NCBI RefSeq assembly: GCF_003045775.1
Contig: NZ_PXNS01000007.1
Location: forward strand, 124,001-188,000
Source of the DNA: Halomonas litopenaei
GTDB lineage: Bacteria > Pseudomonadota > Gammaproteobacteria > Pseudomonadales > Halomonadaceae
DNA: 64,000 bases
Direction of reading: 5' to 3'
Position 1 is the stretch's first letter, and each line of letters starts with the position of its first letter. The position numbers and the translations under genes were made by a program. Below the pieces are notes generated by a model. It was not told where the DNA came from and did not search any database. It saw only the letters and a list, made by a program, of their open reading frames with translations. Positions 55,344-64,000 of the stretch are shown one piece after another.

Positions 55344-56501
55344 TCAGTTGGCCACGGTGACGAGGTCTTCCGGGGCGACCACCAGGGTCACCTCGTCGCC
55401 GACCTCGGGCAGTCGGCGCCCGCGATTGTTGATGGTGGCCTGCAGGGTGGTGTCACCGACCGCGAGACGGAACTCGGCGTGGCTACCACGATAGAGCCGT
55501 TCGGTGATCCGCCCGGCCAGGTGGTTCACCCCCTGATGACGTCCCAGACGCACGTCCAGCGTCTCGGGGCGAATCAGCAACAGCTCACCGCCTCCCTGCT
55601 GTGGCGTGTCGAGATCGGGCTCGAGCTCCAGCTCGCCAAGCTCGGTGGTCACGCGCTGGCCCTGGCGGGCGCTGATCGGATAGAGGTTGGCATGGCCCAT
55701 GAAACGGGCGACAAAGGCATTGACCGGGCGCTCGTAGACCTCCCGAGGTGGCCCCACCTGCTGGATGGTCCCGCCATTGAGCACGGCGATGCGATCGGAC
55801 ATCACCATGGCCTCGTCCTGATCATGGGTCACGAAGACGAAGGTCATGCCCAGGCGCTTCTGTACCCTCAGCAATTCGACCTGTAGCTGGCTGCGAAGGC
55901 CAGCGTCGAGCGCCGACAGCGGCTCGTCCAGCAGCAGCACGTCGGGCTCGCAGACCAGCGCCCGGGCCAGCGCGATGCGCTGACGCTGTCCGCCGGAGAG
56001 CTGATCGATGCGCCGATCGATCAGATCGCCCAACTGGATGAACTCGGCGATGCGCTCGACCCGTGCCTCGCGCTCGGCACGATCGACACCGCGCATCTTG
56101 AGGCCGAAGGCCAGGTTGTCGCGCACCGACAGATGGGGAAACAGCGCGTAGGACTGAAACACGGTATTGACGCTGCGATGGTGCGGCGCCACCTCGGTGA
56201 CGTCGCGCTCACCGATGGTCAGGCGTCCCTGGTCGGCGTCTTCCAGACCCGCCAGGATGCGCAGCAGCGTGGTCTTGCCACAGCCCGATGGGCCCAGCAG
56301 GGTAAAGAACTCGCCGGCCTCGATGGTCAGGTCGACGCCATCGAGTGCCACCGTACTGGCGCCGAAGCGCTTGTGCAGGCCCTGCATATGGATCGCGGAG
56401 GCGGTCCGCTCGGAGCCGGCGGCATCGACGCCCGAGCGTGCGCCATCATGGGGCTCATCCCGGCGCTGTGAGTGGCGCTCGGCGGTGGAGGTCTCGGTCA
56501 T
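55344..56501 (-). CDS. potG: Polyamine ABC transporter ATPase (PotG/PotA-like)
   Basis: A 385-residue ABC ATPase. Walker A is GPSGCGKTT (about 72-80), the Q-loop lies in FQSYALFPHL, the ABC signature is LSGGQRQRIALARAL and Walker B is DVLLLDEPLSALD, followed by the H-loop FVTHDQDEA. A C-terminal TOBE domain (about 290-380, including LLLIRPETLDVRL) is typical of PotA/PotG. The first 35 residues are a polar tail without homologous character. ATG 56501 follows GAGGAA. It is 28 bases after the puuB2 stop, so all these genes probably form one transcript. Confidence 0.94.
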   Translation of the reverse strand: MTETSTAERHSQRRDEPHDGARSGVDAAGSERTASAIHMQGLHKRFGASTVALDGVDLTIEAGEFFTLLGPSGCGKTTLLRILAGLEDADQGRLTIGERDVTEVAPHHRSVNTVFQSYALFPHLSVRDNLAFGLKMRGVDRAEREARVERIAEFIQLGDLIDRRIDQLSGGQRQRIALARALVCEPDVLLLDEPLSALDAGLRSQLQVELLRVQKRLGMTFVFVTHDQDEAMVMSDRIAVLNGGTIQQVGPPREVYERPVNAFVARFMGHANLYPISARQGQRVTTELGELELEPDLDTPQQGGGELLLIRPETLDVRLGRHQGVNHLAGRITERLYRGSHAEFRLAVGDTTLQATINNRGRRLPEVGDEVTLVVAPEDLVTVAN

Positions 56502-56529
56502 AGGGGCATTCCTCGTCGTTGTCGGCAGC

Positions 56530-57819
56530 TCACAGCCGATCGCGAAGCTTGTAGAAGTGGGTGGCCAGCAGCAACAGCGGTGTTCTCAACAGGCGACCGC
56601 CGGGGAAGCGACGATGGGGCATGGCGGCAAAGACGTCGAAGCGCTCGCTCTGCCCGGCGATGGTCTCGGCCAGCAACTTGCCGGCCAGTCCCGCCATGGC
56701 CATGCCATGACCGGAGTAGCCTTGCGCATAGTAGAGGTTGGCGGCCAGTCTGCCGAAGTCCGGGGCGCGATTGAGCGTGATGGCCACGTCACCGCCCCAG
56801 CGGTAGGCGATCTCGACATCGTCGAGCACCTTGAACAGGCGCCGGATCTTGCCGTCGATGCGCGCCTCGAGCCCCTTGGGCGGGCGCCCGTCGTAGCTGA
56901 CTTCACCGCCATAGATCAGTCGTCGATCCGCCGACAGCCGATAGTAGTCGAGCACAAAATTGGCATCGGCCAGGGCGTCATTCTTCGGCAGCACCTGGGC
57001 CGCATGCTGCTCGCTCATCGGCTCGGTGGCGATCATGTAGTTGGCGCAGCGCATGATGCGCCCGCGCATCTCCGGCAACAGGTCGATGCCGTAGGCGTTG
57101 GTCGCCACCACCACGCTATCGGCGGTGACCTCTCCGCCGGCGGTCTTCACCCGTGCAGGCTCGCCTTTGGTCACCGCGGTGACCGGGCTGTGCGAGTGGA
57201 AGATAGCCCCCGCCTGCTGGGCGGCCCTGGCCAGGCCGAGGGTATAGTTGAGCGGATGCAGATGCCCGCCCTCGGCCTCCCACAGGGCCGCCGGGTAGGC
57301 GTCGGTGACCACATGTTCGCGCAGCGACTGCCCTTCGCGCCATTCCAGCGCCTGGTAGTCGTACTTGTGCGCCATGGTCTCCTGGAAGGCGCGCAACTCG
57401 CGCACATGGCGCGGCTTGACCGCCGCGTGCAGGTAGCCCCAGGCAAGGTCGCAGGGAATGGCGTGACGCTCGACCAGCTGTGCAGTCAGGCGCACCGCTT
57501 CGCGGCTCATTTCCCAGATATCGCGGGCCGCCGACAGGCCAAGCGCCTGTTCCACGGTGTCCATGTCGGTACCGAGCCCGGGCAGGATCTGGCCGCCGCT
57601 GCGACCGGAGGCGCCATGGCCGACGTCATGGGCTTCCAGCACCACCACCTTGTAGCCTTGCTCGGCCAGATGCAGCGCCGCCGAACAGCCCGTCACCCCG
57701 GCCCCGATCACGCAGACGTCAGCGCGAACGTCGCCCTCTAGCCTGGGTGTCGGCAACAGCTCGACCCGGACGGAATCGCGGTACCAGGAGGCGGCCTCGG
57801 ACGTGGAGGAATCTGTCAT
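56530..57819 (-). CDS. puuB2: Gamma-glutamylputrescine oxidase PuuB-like (second copy)
   Basis: A 429-residue FAD-dependent DAO-family oxidase. It contains ADVCVIGAGVTGCSAALHLAEQGYKVVVLEA (about 33-63), GHGASGRSGGQILPGLG, the GGHLHPLNYTLGLARAAQ region and YYAQGYSGHGMAMAGLAGKLLAE near the C-terminus. It is a paralogue of the oxidase at 49362 with the same length and motif order. ATG 57819 fits the family start; the frame is open upstream without a signal. It leads the operon puuB2-potG-potH-potI-potF-puuA2, so oxidation, import and glutamylation are co-expressed. Confidence 0.88.
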   Translation of the reverse strand: MTDSSTSEAASWYRDSVRVELLPTPRLEGDVRADVCVIGAGVTGCSAALHLAEQGYKVVVLEAHDVGHGASGRSGGQILPGLGTDMDTVEQALGLSAARDIWEMSREAVRLTAQLVERHAIPCDLAWGYLHAAVKPRHVRELRAFQETMAHKYDYQALEWREGQSLREHVVTDAYPAALWEAEGGHLHPLNYTLGLARAAQQAGAIFHSHSPVTAVTKGEPARVKTAGGEVTADSVVVATNAYGIDLLPEMRGRIMRCANYMIATEPMSEQHAAQVLPKNDALADANFVLDYYRLSADRRLIYGGEVSYDGRPPKGLEARIDGKIRRLFKVLDDVEIAYRWGGDVAITLNRAPDFGRLAANLYYAQGYSGHGMAMAGLAGKLLAETIAGQSERFDVFAAMPHRRFPGGRLLRTPLLLLATHFYKLRDRL

Positions 57820-58230
57820 AGAGAGTCCGTATTGGTTGCGCAATGCGCTTGTTGTTATTGAATCTCGCACCTTCGCATGAAGGTGACACCGACAGTGTGC
57901 CACTTTCTCGCCACCAGGCGTCAAGTATCCAATAACACTAAATTCCTGACTTCAACGTCAGCGATTCGATACCTAAAGCGGCTGACGCACCAACATCAAC
58001 ACTTCACGTCATGCATCCCGCTCGATGGAAGTCGCCTTGGCGACGCTCACGCTTCGAACGTAAGCCGGCGCGCCCGGAAGCGCTCGAATCCAAGATGCCA
58101 GACGTGGAAAACTCAACGCGGAGCAACGACAGAGCGTCAGTCTCTCGTTTCATCGCCAAGAGTATAAGCGAGACATCATGTCAGCGAAGCGAAGACGTTG
58201 GCGGTTTGATCAAAGATCCAGGAGGCGCCA
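57820..58230. other. Intergenic control region before the puuB2-pot operon
   Basis: No gene is supported in this 411-base stretch. It should hold the promoter of the puuB2-pot operon. CTGACTTCAACGTCAG (57946-57961) has perfect five-base inverted ends and may be an operator; TTGAAG on the minus strand within it could be a -35. A stretch of A+T-rich sequence (57925-57950) lies beside it. Confidence 0.45.
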
Positions 58231-59166
58231 TCAGTCGCCTGATACACCCGCATCGCTCTTCCCCAGCGCCGCCAGAAAGGCTTCCAGCACCCGATGCGGG
58301 CGGCGGTCACGGCGGGTGATGGCGACGAACGGCGTCTCGTAGGCGGCACTCTCGGAGCACAGCTCGCGCAGTCGTCCCTGCGCGACCCAGAGATTGGCGT
58401 GGTGATCCGGCAGATAGCCGATGTAGGCCCCGGTCAGGATAAGAAAGGCCGCGCCTTCCCGGTCGGACGCGGTGGCGCTGGGCTTGAGCCCGACATGGCG
58501 CTCACGGCCGGCTTCCGACAGCGGATAGGACGGTACCACTGCGTCCCACTGCCCCAGCGCCTGCCACCCGCCCAGCGCCTCCAGCGCCGTCGATGGCTCG
58601 GCAAACAGCGGATGCCCCCGGCCACAGTAAAGCCCGGAGCGTTCGCTGTAGAGCGCCTGGCTATCGACGCTGGCAGGCAGGTTGACCGCAGGAACGACAC
58701 CGACATGCAGGCGTCCGTCGAGCACCCCGCGGGCGATCTCGCCGGGAGGGTCCATGTGCATGTTGATGCGCACCTCTGGGCCCTGGGCCTTGAGGCTTGC
58801 CAGGGCATGGGTGATACGCATCTCGGGTGAGCTGACCAGGGTATCGGTGATGCCGATATTGAGTTCGCCGCGCAGGCTGTGGTGCAGCGCATTGACCTCG
58901 GTGCGAAAGGCTTCCAGTCCCGACAGCAGACGACGTGCCCCTTCCAGCACCTCCCGTCCTTCCTCGGTCAGGGCGAAGCCGCCCCGCCCCCGCCGACAAA
59001 GCTTGAGCCCCAGGCGCTTTTCCAGGTCGCCCATATGCAGGCTGATGGCCGAACGACTGATGCCAAGCTCGTTCTCGGCAGCGGAAAATCCACCGCACTC
59101 AGCCACCGCCTTGAACACCCGCAATAGACGAATATCGAAGTCGGTGACCGGGCTCTGCCGGCTCAC
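58231..59166 (-). CDS. LysR-family transcriptional regulator
   Basis: A 311-residue regulator. The N-terminal winged helix-turn-helix (DIRLLRVFKAVAECGGFSAAENELGISRSAISLHMGDLEKRLGLKLCRRGRGGFALTEEGREVLE, about 8-71) is followed by the LysR substrate-binding domain (about 95-300). The GTG at 59166 is used: GGAG is seven bases upstream, and GTGA overlaps the moeB stop. Longer versions add an Arg-rich leader without conservation. It lies just upstream of the puuB2-pot operon on the same strand, so it might control those genes, but no target is proven. Confidence 0.88.
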   Translation of the reverse strand: MSRQSPVTDFDIRLLRVFKAVAECGGFSAAENELGISRSAISLHMGDLEKRLGLKLCRRGRGGFALTEEGREVLEGARRLLSGLEAFRTEVNALHHSLRGELNIGITDTLVSSPEMRITHALASLKAQGPEVRINMHMDPPGEIARGVLDGRLHVGVVPAVNLPASVDSQALYSERSGLYCGRGHPLFAEPSTALEALGGWQALGQWDAVVPSYPLSEAGRERHVGLKPSATASDREGAAFLILTGAYIGYLPDHHANLWVAQGRLRELCSESAAYETPFVAITRRDRRPHRVLEAFLAALGKSDAGVSGD

Positions 59167-59936
59167 GCGCTTGCTCCGCCGGACCGCCCTCGGTCTGCGC
59201 AGGCAGGACAGCGTGGATCGCGCCCCAGCCGATAGTGACGCCATTCACCACTCAGGCCGTCGAAGGTGGCAAGCCCCCGGTGGGGCGTGCCGGCCCCGGA
59301 CAACAGCTTGACCGCCTCCAGCGCCTGGAAGCAGCCGATCAGCCCCACCAGCGGCGAGATGACGCCACTCTCGGCGCAGGACAGGGCCTCGTCACCTTGG
59401 TCATCGGGCGGATACAGGCAGGCGTAGCAGGGGCTCGTCTCATCGCGCGGGTCGAACACCGCCAACTGCCCGGAAAAGCGGATCGCAGCGCCGGAGACCA
59501 GCGGCACCCCGGCGGCGACGCTGGCGGCATTGATGGCGTAGCGGCTGGAAAAGCGATCGGTGCAGTCGAGGATGACGTCCGCCTCCCGCGCCGCCTGAAC
59601 CAACCCCTCGGCGTCCAGATGGCGCTCGATGGCGCTGACCCGGCAGCTTGCATTGAGGGCGATGGCAGAGTCGGCGGCCGACAGGGCCTTGTTGCGTCCC
59701 AGGTCCTGCTCCTGGTGGGCGATCTGGCGCTGCAGGTTGGAGATCTCGACCACATCGGCGTCGGCGATGGTCAGCTGTCCGACTCCGGCGGCGGCCAGGT
59801 ACAGCGCCACCGGCGAGCCCAGGCCACCGGCACCAACGATCAGTGCGCGCGACGCCAGCAGGCGCTCCTGGCCGTCGATGTCCACCTGGGGAAGCATGAT
59901 CTGTCGGCTGTAGCGCAGCAGGTCCTGGTCATTCAT
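59163..59936 (-). CDS. moeB: MoeB/ThiF-family adenylyltransferase
   Basis: A 257-residue E1-like enzyme that adenylates the C-terminal glycine of a sulfur carrier (MoaD or ThiS) with ATP. It starts with LRYSRQIMLPQVDIDGQERLLASRALIVGAGGLGSPVALYLAAAGVG, the nucleotide-binding loop, and has DADVVEISNLQRQI, then DCTDRFSSRYAIN. The zinc cysteines are in CYAC and CPAC. Position next to prmC-prfA-hemA is common for moeB in gammaproteobacteria. It is separated from lrp by six bases and overlaps lysR by four. Confidence 0.92.
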   Translation of the reverse strand: MNDQDLLRYSRQIMLPQVDIDGQERLLASRALIVGAGGLGSPVALYLAAAGVGQLTIADADVVEISNLQRQIAHQEQDLGRNKALSAADSAIALNASCRVSAIERHLDAEGLVQAAREADVILDCTDRFSSRYAINAASVAAGVPLVSGAAIRFSGQLAVFDPRDETSPCYACLYPPDDQGDEALSCAESGVISPLVGLIGCFQALEAVKLLSGAGTPHRGLATFDGLSGEWRHYRLGRDPRCPACADRGRSGGASA

Positions 59937-59942
59937 GAAAAC

Positions 59943-60443
59943 TCACTTGTCCTCGAACTCTTCGATATCCGGCACGTGCAGGGCGAAATCTTCCTTCACT
60001 TCTTCCATCACCACGTAGCTCTTCGATTCCTTGACCCCGGGCAGGGTCAGCACCACGTCGCCAAGTAGCTGACGATAGGCGGACATCTCGGGAATTCTGC
60101 ACTTGAGAATATAGTCGAACTGCCCGGACACCAGGTGGCACTCCTGGATCTGCGGCAGCTTCGACACGGCTCGACGGAACTCGTCAAACACCGCCGGAGA
60201 CTGGGTCTCCAGGCTGATCTCGACGAACACCAGCAGATTGGCCTTGAGCATGCGCGGGTTGAGGATCGCCTTGTAGCCACGGATCACCCCGGAGCGCTCG
60301 AGGCGCTTGACGCGTTCCAGACACGGCGTGGTGGACAAGCCCACCTGGGCGGCGAGATCCACATAGGACACCCGGGCGTTTTCCTGCAGGCAACGCAGAA
60401 TCTTCAGATCGATACGGTCGAGGGAGCGGTTCTTGGTTTTCAT
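59943..60443 (-). CDS. lrp: Leucine-responsive regulatory protein Lrp
   Basis: A 166-residue protein that closely resembles E. coli Lrp in length and sequence. The helix-turn-helix contains LDRIDLKILRCLQENARVSYVDLAAQVGLSTTPCLERVKRLERSGVIRGYKAILNP (about 8-65). The C-terminal RAM effector domain includes LLVFVEISLETQSP, IQECHLVSGQFDYILKCRIPEMSAYR and LPGVKESKSYVVMEEVKE. ATG 60443 follows AGGA; the open frame upstream adds a non-homologous leader. Lrp is a global regulator of amino-acid and transport genes. It lies between prmC and moeB, an unusual place for it. Confidence 0.93.
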   Translation of the reverse strand: MKTKNRSLDRIDLKILRCLQENARVSYVDLAAQVGLSTTPCLERVKRLERSGVIRGYKAILNPRMLKANLLVFVEISLETQSPAVFDEFRRAVSKLPQIQECHLVSGQFDYILKCRIPEMSAYRQLLGDVVLTLPGVKESKSYVVMEEVKEDFALHVPDIEEFEDK

Positions 60444-60612
60444 TGTGGTCCTGAACGCTGGTCTGACGGCGAGGGGCACGCAGGGAAAGAATCGACCAAA
60501 AAGGCCTGGTCGCAAAGCATTTCACGACAATCTCTCGCGCCCAATCGCTTGGTGGCAAAACATTTTACTGATAATCAGTATCACATGCCCCCAACAGACT
60601 CCAGTCCCGGCT

Positions 60613-61479
60613 TCAACGTTGCATGCCCCACTGCCCCAGCGTCACCCGAGGGTGGCCCCCCAGGTCATGCACGCTGTCGCAGCGAACATAGCCCAGCGCT
60701 TCAAGATGCTCTCGCACCCGCTCGGCCTGCTCGTAGCCGTGTTCCATCAACAGCCAGCCGCCCGGCCGGAGGAAGCTCCGGGCGCGTTCGGCGATGGCAA
60801 ACAGATCGGCCAGGCCATGGTCGGCGGCCACCAGCGCCGAGCTTGGCTCGAAGCGCACATCGCCCTGCCCCAGATGAGGATCCTGCGGGTCGATATAGGG
60901 CGGGTTGGCCACGATCAGGTCGAAGCGCTCGTCATCGAGCGCATCGAACCAGTCGCTCTGGCGAAATCGTACCGCCAGACCATGTCGCTCGGCGTTGCGC
61001 CGCGCCAGCGCCACCGCCTCAGGGGACAGATCGACGCCCTCGACCCGCCAGCCGGGGCGCTCGCTGGCAAACGCCAGGGCGATGGCGCCGGTGCCGGTGC
61101 CCAGGTCGAGCAAGGCGCCGGTGTGGGCGTCGCTCCTGGCATCGGGCTTGGTATCGGCCCGGGCCAGCGCGGCCTCCACCAGGGTCTCGGTGTCGGGGCG
61201 GGGAATCAGGGTGCTAGGCGAGGTCGCCAGGGCCAGCCCCCAGAATTCGCGTTCACCGGTCAGGTAGGCCACCGGCATGCCCTGGGCACGCGCCGCCACC
61301 CAGGCCTCGAAGCGGGCCCGGGCCAGCGTCGCCATGGGCTTGTCGCCCCAGGTGTAGAGCCAGGTGCGGTCGACCTTCATCGCCGCCATGGCCAGCACCT
61401 CGGCGTCGAGTCGCGGCGTCGGGCTGCCAGCGGCCTCGAGGCGGCGGGTCGCCCGGGCGATCAGCACATCACAGCGCAT
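60613..61479 (-). CDS. prmC: Release factor glutamine methyltransferase PrmC
   Basis: A 288-residue SAM-dependent methyltransferase that methylates the glutamine of the GGQ motif in RF1 and RF2. The SAM-binding motif LLDLGTGTGAIALAFA (about 123-138) and the catalytic NPPY at 192-195 (ANPPYIDPQDPHL) are clear. PVAYLTGEREFWGL is the conserved N-terminal motif. Its ATG shares one base with the prfA stop, so both are coupled. Confidence 0.96.
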   Translation of the reverse strand: MRCDVLIARATRRLEAAGSPTPRLDAEVLAMAAMKVDRTWLYTWGDKPMATLARARFEAWVAARAQGMPVAYLTGEREFWGLALATSPSTLIPRPDTETLVEAALARADTKPDARSDAHTGALLDLGTGTGAIALAFASERPGWRVEGVDLSPEAVALARRNAERHGLAVRFRQSDWFDALDDERFDLIVANPPYIDPQDPHLGQGDVRFEPSSALVAADHGLADLFAIAERARSFLRPGGWLLMEHGYEQAERVREHLEALGYVRCDSVHDLGGHPRVTLGQWGMQR

Positions 61480-62570
61480 CAGCCGTCCTGTTGCAGAGCG
61501 GCGAGCTGCTCCGCCTGGTACTCGTGGATCAGCGGGTCGATGACCTCGTCGAGGCCGTCGCCGGTGACCACCTCGTTGAGCTTGTACAGGGTCAGGTTGA
61601 TGCGATGGTCGGTGATCCGCCCCTGGGGGAAGTTGTAGGTACGTATGCGCTCGCTGCGATCGCCGGAGCCCACCAGCGAGCGACGAGCGTCGGCCTGTTC
61701 CTGGCGCTGGCTGTCCTGGGCCGACTGCTTTAGCCGCGCCGCCAGCAGCGACATCGCCTTGGCCCGGTTCTTGTGCTGACTGCGCTCTTCCTGACACTCC
61801 ACCACCACACCGCTGGGCAGGTGGGTGATGCGGATTGCCGAGTCGGTGGTGTTGACGTGCTGACCGCCGGCGCCGCTGGAGCGAAAGGTGTCCACCCGCA
61901 GGTCGGCCGGGTTGATGTCGATGTCACTGACCTCGTCGGCCTCGGGCATCACCGCCACGGTGCAGGCCGAGGTATGGATGCGGCCCTGGGATTCGGTGGC
62001 GGGAACCCGCTGAACGCGATGGGCACCGGACTCGAACTTGAGCCGGGCGTAGACGCCCTCGCCCTTCACCCGAGAGATGATCTCCTTGTAGCCGCCCTGC
62101 TCGCCGTGGCTGGCACTGACCACCTCGACCTTCCAGCCATGGTTCTCGGCGTAGCGCGAGTACATGCGAAACAGGTCGCCGGCGAACAGCGCCGCTTCGT
62201 CACCGCCGGTTCCCGCGCGCACCTCGAGAAAGACGTTACGCCCATCATCGGGATCCTTGGGCACCAGCAGACGCTTGAGTTCGACCTCCAGCTCCTCGAG
62301 CTTGGCCACGCCCTCCTCGCGCTCCATCTGGGCGAGCTCGCGCATGTCGGCGTCGGCGTCCTCGGCCATCTGCTCTGCGGTGGCCACGTCTTCCTCGACG
62401 CCACGATAGCGGCGCCAGGCGTCGACAAGCGACTCGAGCTCAGCGTATTCGCGGGAGTAGTCGCGAAAACGTGGCTGATCGCTGATCACGTCGGGCTCCG
62501 ACAACAGGGCAGAGAGTTCCTCGAAGCGGTCGACGAAGGCATCGAGGCGCTCACGCAGAGAAGCTTTCAT
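61479..62570 (-). CDS. prfA: Peptide chain release factor 1
   Basis: A 363-residue class I release factor that reads UAG and UAA. The codon-recognition tripeptide PAT is at 190-192 ([14 protein letters not shown]) and the peptidyl hydrolysis motif GGQ at 235-237 ([10 protein letters not shown]). ATG 62570 is preceded by AAGGA and gives the family length; an upstream TTG was not used. It sits between hemA and prmC as in E. coli. Confidence 0.97.
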   Translation of the reverse strand: MKASLRERLDAFVDRFEELSALLSEPDVISDQPRFRDYSREYAELESLVDAWRRYRGVEEDVATAEQMAEDADADMRELAQMEREEGVAKLEELEVELKRLLVPKDPDDGRNVFLEVRAGTGGDEAALFAGDLFRMYSRYAENHGWKVEVVSASHGEQGGYKEIISRVKGEGVYARLKFESGAHRVQRVPATESQGRIHTSACTVAVMPEADEVSDIDINPADLRVDTFRSSGAGGQHVNTTDSAIRITHLPSGVVVECQEERSQHKNRAKAMSLLAARLKQSAQDSQRQEQADARRSLVGSGDRSERIRTYNFPQGRITDHRINLTLYKLNEVVTGDGLDEVIDPLIHEYQAEQLAALQQDG

Positions 62571-62624
62571 CGGCAAATCCTTGAAATCATGTAAGAAGGC
62601 GCATTGCGGTCAAGCCAGGCCCGG

Positions 62625-63890
62625 CTAGTTCCGGGACTCGGGCTCGCCCAGCAGCAGTTCGACGGCAGCCTCGAGCAGGTCCTGGCGCTCATCGGCGGCG
62701 GCACCCCGCAGGGCCAGGGTGGGCTGATGCATCAGGCGGTTGGTCAACTGGTGGGCCAGGCGACGCACCACGGCCTCGGGATCCTCACCCTTGGCCAGGC
62801 GCTCCAGCGCCTGGGTCTGGGCCTCGTCACGCAGCCGTTCACCCTTGGCGCGCACGTCGCGGATCACCTCGCCGGCCCCGCGCACCCGGCGCTCCTTGTG
62901 CCAGTGGGCCACGCCGTGCTCGATCAGCGCCTCGGCCTGGTCCGCCGCCACCTGGCGGTGACGTCGGTTTTCCTCGATGACCTCGTGCAGGTCATCGACG
63001 GTATAAAGGAAGATGTCGCTGAGCTCGCCGACCTCTGGCTCGATGTCGCGCGGCACGGCGATATCGACCATGAACACCGGACGGTGGCGGCGACGCTTGA
63101 GCGCCCGCTCGACCATGCCCTTGCCAAGAATCGGCAAGGGCGCCGCGGTGGACGAAATGACGATGTCGGCCTTTTCCAGGGCGACGGGGATCTCGTCGAG
63201 GCTGATGGCCTGACCGCCCAGGCTGCCGGCCAGGGCACTGGCCCGCTCGCGGGTGCGGTTGGCCACCGTCAACTGGTGCACCCCGGCTTCATGCAGGTGG
63301 CGCGCCACCAGCTCGATGGTCTCGCCGGCACCGATCAACAGCGCCCTGGCGCGCGAGAAATCGTCGAAGATTCGACTGGCCAGACTGACCGCCGCGTAGG
63401 CCACCGAGACAGGGTTCTCGCCGATGGCGGTCTCGGTGCGCACCTGCTTGGCCACCGCGAAGGTATGCTGGAAGAGCCGCTCCAGCTCCCCACCTAGCCC
63501 GCTGGCGTCCCTGGCCGCCTGGTAAGCATCCTTGAGCTGGCCCAGGATCTGGGGTTCGCCCAGCACCATGGAATCGAGACCCACGGCGACGCGCATCAGA
63601 TGGCGCGCGGCGTCGCCTTCCAGATAGTGGTAGGCGCAGTGCAGCAGGTCCTCGCGGGGCAATGCATGAAACCGACTCAACCAGTCGAGCACCTCGCTCT
63701 CCCCGCTCGACTCGGTCACGCAATAAAGCTCGGTGCGATTGCATGTCGACAGCACCGCAGCCTCATGCACACTCGGCAGCGCACGCAGCTCGGAGAGCGC
63801 CCGGGTGAGTTGCGAGGGGCCAAAGGCCACCTTTTCGCGCACCTCGACGGCCGCGGTTCGATGGTTGATGCCAAGGGCAAGCAGGGTCAT
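62625..63890 (-). CDS. hemA: Glutamyl-tRNA reductase HemA
   Basis: A 421-residue enzyme that reduces Glu-tRNA(Glu) to glutamate-1-semialdehyde with NADPH, the first committed step of C5-pathway heme synthesis. The catalytic cysteine is C50 in VLSTCNRTELY. GINHRTAAVEVREKVAF and the NADPH-binding LLIGAGETIELVARHL are conserved, and the dimerisation region is at the C-terminus. ATG 63890 gives the usual length, although its ribosome binding site is weak. First gene of hemA-prfA-prmC. The 110 bases to the window edge show no gene. Confidence 0.96.
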   Translation of the reverse strand: MTLLALGINHRTAAVEVREKVAFGPSQLTRALSELRALPSVHEAAVLSTCNRTELYCVTESSGESEVLDWLSRFHALPREDLLHCAYHYLEGDAARHLMRVAVGLDSMVLGEPQILGQLKDAYQAARDASGLGGELERLFQHTFAVAKQVRTETAIGENPVSVAYAAVSLASRIFDDFSRARALLIGAGETIELVARHLHEAGVHQLTVANRTRERASALAGSLGGQAISLDEIPVALEKADIVISSTAAPLPILGKGMVERALKRRRHRPVFMVDIAVPRDIEPEVGELSDIFLYTVDDLHEVIEENRRHRQVAADQAEALIEHGVAHWHKERRVRGAGEVIRDVRAKGERLRDEAQTQALERLAKGEDPEAVVRRLAHQLTNRLMHQPTLALRGAAADERQDLLEAAVELLLGEPESRN

Positions 63891-64000
63891 GCGTTCGACG
63901 TCTTCATCAGATGATGTCCGGAGTGGCCAACCAGGCCGCTCCTGCAAGGCGCATATCCTACCATAGGCAGCTCTGACCTCGCTCCCCCGGGCATTGACCT

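Noticed and set aside
57846..57862. A further PuuR-type operator before puuB2
   Set aside because: GTTGTTATTGAATC resembles the motif only in GTTAT and lacks the CAACA half, so it was not counted.
57877..58319. Open frames between puuB2 and lysR on the plus strand
   Set aside because: Short, composition unlike coding DNA, no ribosome binding sites and overlap with the lysR 3' end.

Overview
The window looks like chromosomal DNA of a high-G+C, probably halophilic or halotolerant gammaproteobacterium, most likely Halomonas or a close relative. Evidence: the gene order mreB-mreC-mreD-maf-rng-yhdP-tldD and hemA-prfA-prmC, a gammaproteobacterial-type tRNA-Leu(UAG), three Na+/H+ antiporter-family genes (NhaB and two NhaC-like), and an unusually large investment in polyamine catabolism. 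The genus is inferred from gene content; no 16S gene is present.

Layout. 1-8 kb: 3' end of bioD, a tRNA-Leu gene, a lower-G+C secreted alkylsulfatase gene, a DUF3302/HlyD pair, an unknown two-TM protein, a heptamer tandem repeat and an SLC13-type carboxylate transporter. 7.7-11 kb: small RelA/SpoT-type HD hydrolase, metY, DUF1254/DUF1214 exported protein. 11-23.5 kb: pmbA and darP (divergent), then the mreBCD-maf-rng-yhdP-tldD block on the minus strand. 23.6-26.9 kb: gatCAB, divergent from mreB.

26.9-37.9 kb: first polyamine (Puu) region: PuuR-like cupin regulator, puuC, polyamine aminotransferase, NhaC-like transporter with an extra exported domain, a small repeat protein, puuD, puuA and a second NhaC-like transporter. 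Two almost identical operators, each placed over the -10 of a TTGGCW-N17-TATGTT promoter, precede spuC and puuD, and a degenerate third copy precedes puuB. Behind the regulator gene lies a fragment of the 3' end of a second puuR-like gene, and a small palindromic TA-flanked (MITE-like) element ends in the puuD stop codon.

37.9-46 kb: a divergent locus with a GntR/FCD regulator, Gfo/Idh dehydrogenase, beta-hydroxyacid decarboxylating dehydrogenase and SMP-30 lactonase on the minus strand, against a TctCBA transporter and an ABM-fold protein on the plus strand. One GTATAC-centred palindrome overlaps the tctC -10. This looks like a self-contained uptake and catabolic unit for an unidentified hydroxy- or sugar acid.

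46-58 kb: nhaB, psiE, a glycine-zipper protein, then a second polyamine unit (puuB2-potG-potH-potI-potF-puuA2-puuB1) that imports polyamine and starts gamma-glutamylation. 58-64 kb: lysR-moeB-lrp followed by prmC-prfA-hemA, all on the minus strand.

The most interesting items are the candidate PuuR regulon, the puuR 3' relic with only synonymous differences in its core, the uncharacterised tct/GntR acid locus, an apparent AUC start for mreC, a secreted protein built on an exact 35-residue period, and the MITE-like element.
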